Below are positions 63,420 through 64,000 of a DNA stretch of 64,000 nt, in pieces (the first letter of the stretch is position 1; every line of letters begins with the position of its first letter). The notes beneath the pieces were generated by a model. It was not told the origin of the DNA. It made no database searches and saw only the letters and a program-made list of their open reading frames with translations. The stretch comes from Notolepis coatsorum (taxonomy: Eukaryota; Chordata; Actinopteri; Aulopiformes; Paralepididae). The stretch lies in NCBI GenBank assembly GCA_963971535.1, contig OZ020585.1:26009159-26073158 (forward strand), read 5' to 3'. Both the position numbers and the translations under genes were made by a program.

Positions 63420-63712
63420 ACATATACATTTACATTTAGTCATTTAGCTGACGCTTTTATCCAAAGCGACTTACAAGTTCTGTACAACAAGTCATCAGGA
63501 AGGGCACAACTCTATCAGCTGAATAACAATGTTCATCAAAGTGTTGAGTGCTACAGTGTAGGTTAGTTTATTAGGACAAGTGCATGACAGTAAGGTTATT
63601 ATTTAAAAAAAAATTATTATACATTTTTTATTATAATTTTCTTTCAGATAGTGGTTGAAGAAGTGCATCTTTAGTCGACGGCGAAATATTGGACAGGTTT
63701 TGGCTGTCCTAA
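63420..63712 (-). mobile_element. LINE 3' end, same family as 54715-56940
   Basis: The plus-strand sequence TCATTTAGCTGACGC to TGGCTGTCCTAACT matches the 3' UTR and the last codons of the LINE at 54.7-56.9 kb on the minus strand. Strongly 5'-truncated. Confidence 0.88.
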
Positions 63713-63864
63713 CTGTCCATATAATCATTACAATGGTGTACACACCATAATAAACACAAACATAAACACTGTTTTATAAACTCTATTTCATACAAACAGA
63801 ACATTCTGTCTCCCCCCCCCCCCCCCACACCTTACAGTGTTCTAGTAGCTGAACAGGCTTGAAC

Positions 63865-64000
63865 TTTGTTCAGTACTACTGACCCCAGAGATATGATCTG
63901 ATTCTGAACCAGACAAATGCAGTCTCAAAGACGCCAACCCATGACTTAAGGCGATCAAGCAACATGTTGTGTTGTACAGCTGCACTAAGATCAAGGAGGA
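63865..64000 (-). mobile_element. LINE reverse-transcriptase fragment at the right edge
   Basis: The minus strand encodes DLSAA (motif A of L2/CR1-type reverse transcriptases) followed by HNMLLDRLKSWVG. The fragment runs off the window, and its motif A lacks the usual FDT after DLSAA, so it is degraded here. A poly-C run lies at 63814-63828. Confidence 0.55.

Overview
This is nuclear DNA of a vertebrate, almost certainly a ray-finned (teleost) fish. Two spliced vertebrate genes are recognisable, introns are several kilobases long, and the rest is dominated by teleost-type repeats: L2/CR1-type LINEs, tRNA-derived SINEs, hAT-like and piggyBac-like non-autonomous DNA transposons, long GT/AAT/AAAG microsatellites and many minisatellites. 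There are no bacterial operons, CRISPR arrays, rRNA genes or true tRNA genes, and I recognised no retrovirus-like element.

Layout. (1) 365-2755, plus strand: the last two exons of a Patched-domain protein, best matched to PTCHD3. Its 5' part lies off the left edge. (2) 2780-11100: intergenic, with L2 and RTE LINE fragments, a 17-bp minisatellite split by an L2 insertion, and microsatellites. (3) About 11100-48969, minus strand: one large gene encoding a short, divergent cytospin (SPECC1/SPECC1L family) protein. I could place ten coding exons from splice sites and reading phase, from a start codon at 48965 to a stop at 12301. An eleventh candidate exon at 18396-18450 restores the phase. The predicted protein is about 623 residues: a possible N-myristoylation start, a Pro/Ser/Thr-rich region, a coiled coil and a C-terminal calponin-homology (CH) domain. 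Its introns are full of repeats. (4) 49-60 kb: intergenic, with a LINE carrying a 667-codon uninterrupted reverse-transcriptase frame (minus strand) and several LINE and SINE pieces. (5) 60145-61165, minus strand: the last coding exon of a gene I could not identify and a weaker candidate exon. (6) 61.5-64 kb: LINE fragments, a SINE and a 46-bp minisatellite.

PTCHD3 and the cytospin-like gene are convergent. Nothing in the sequence indicates that they act together.

The most informative non-genic structure is the nesting of mobile elements, which gives relative ages. A LINE tail was hit by a hAT-like element (8-bp target duplication) and by a piggyBac-like element (TTAA). Another inverted-repeat element was hit by a second piggyBac-like element. 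A SINE with a perfect 15-bp target duplication sits inside a hAT-like element. Other features worth a second look are an intronic minisatellite built from the end of a CH-domain exon and its splice donor, a nearly perfect palindrome with 67-68-bp arms at 25721-25858, and a tRNA-like core inside long terminal inverted repeats at 42041-42608.
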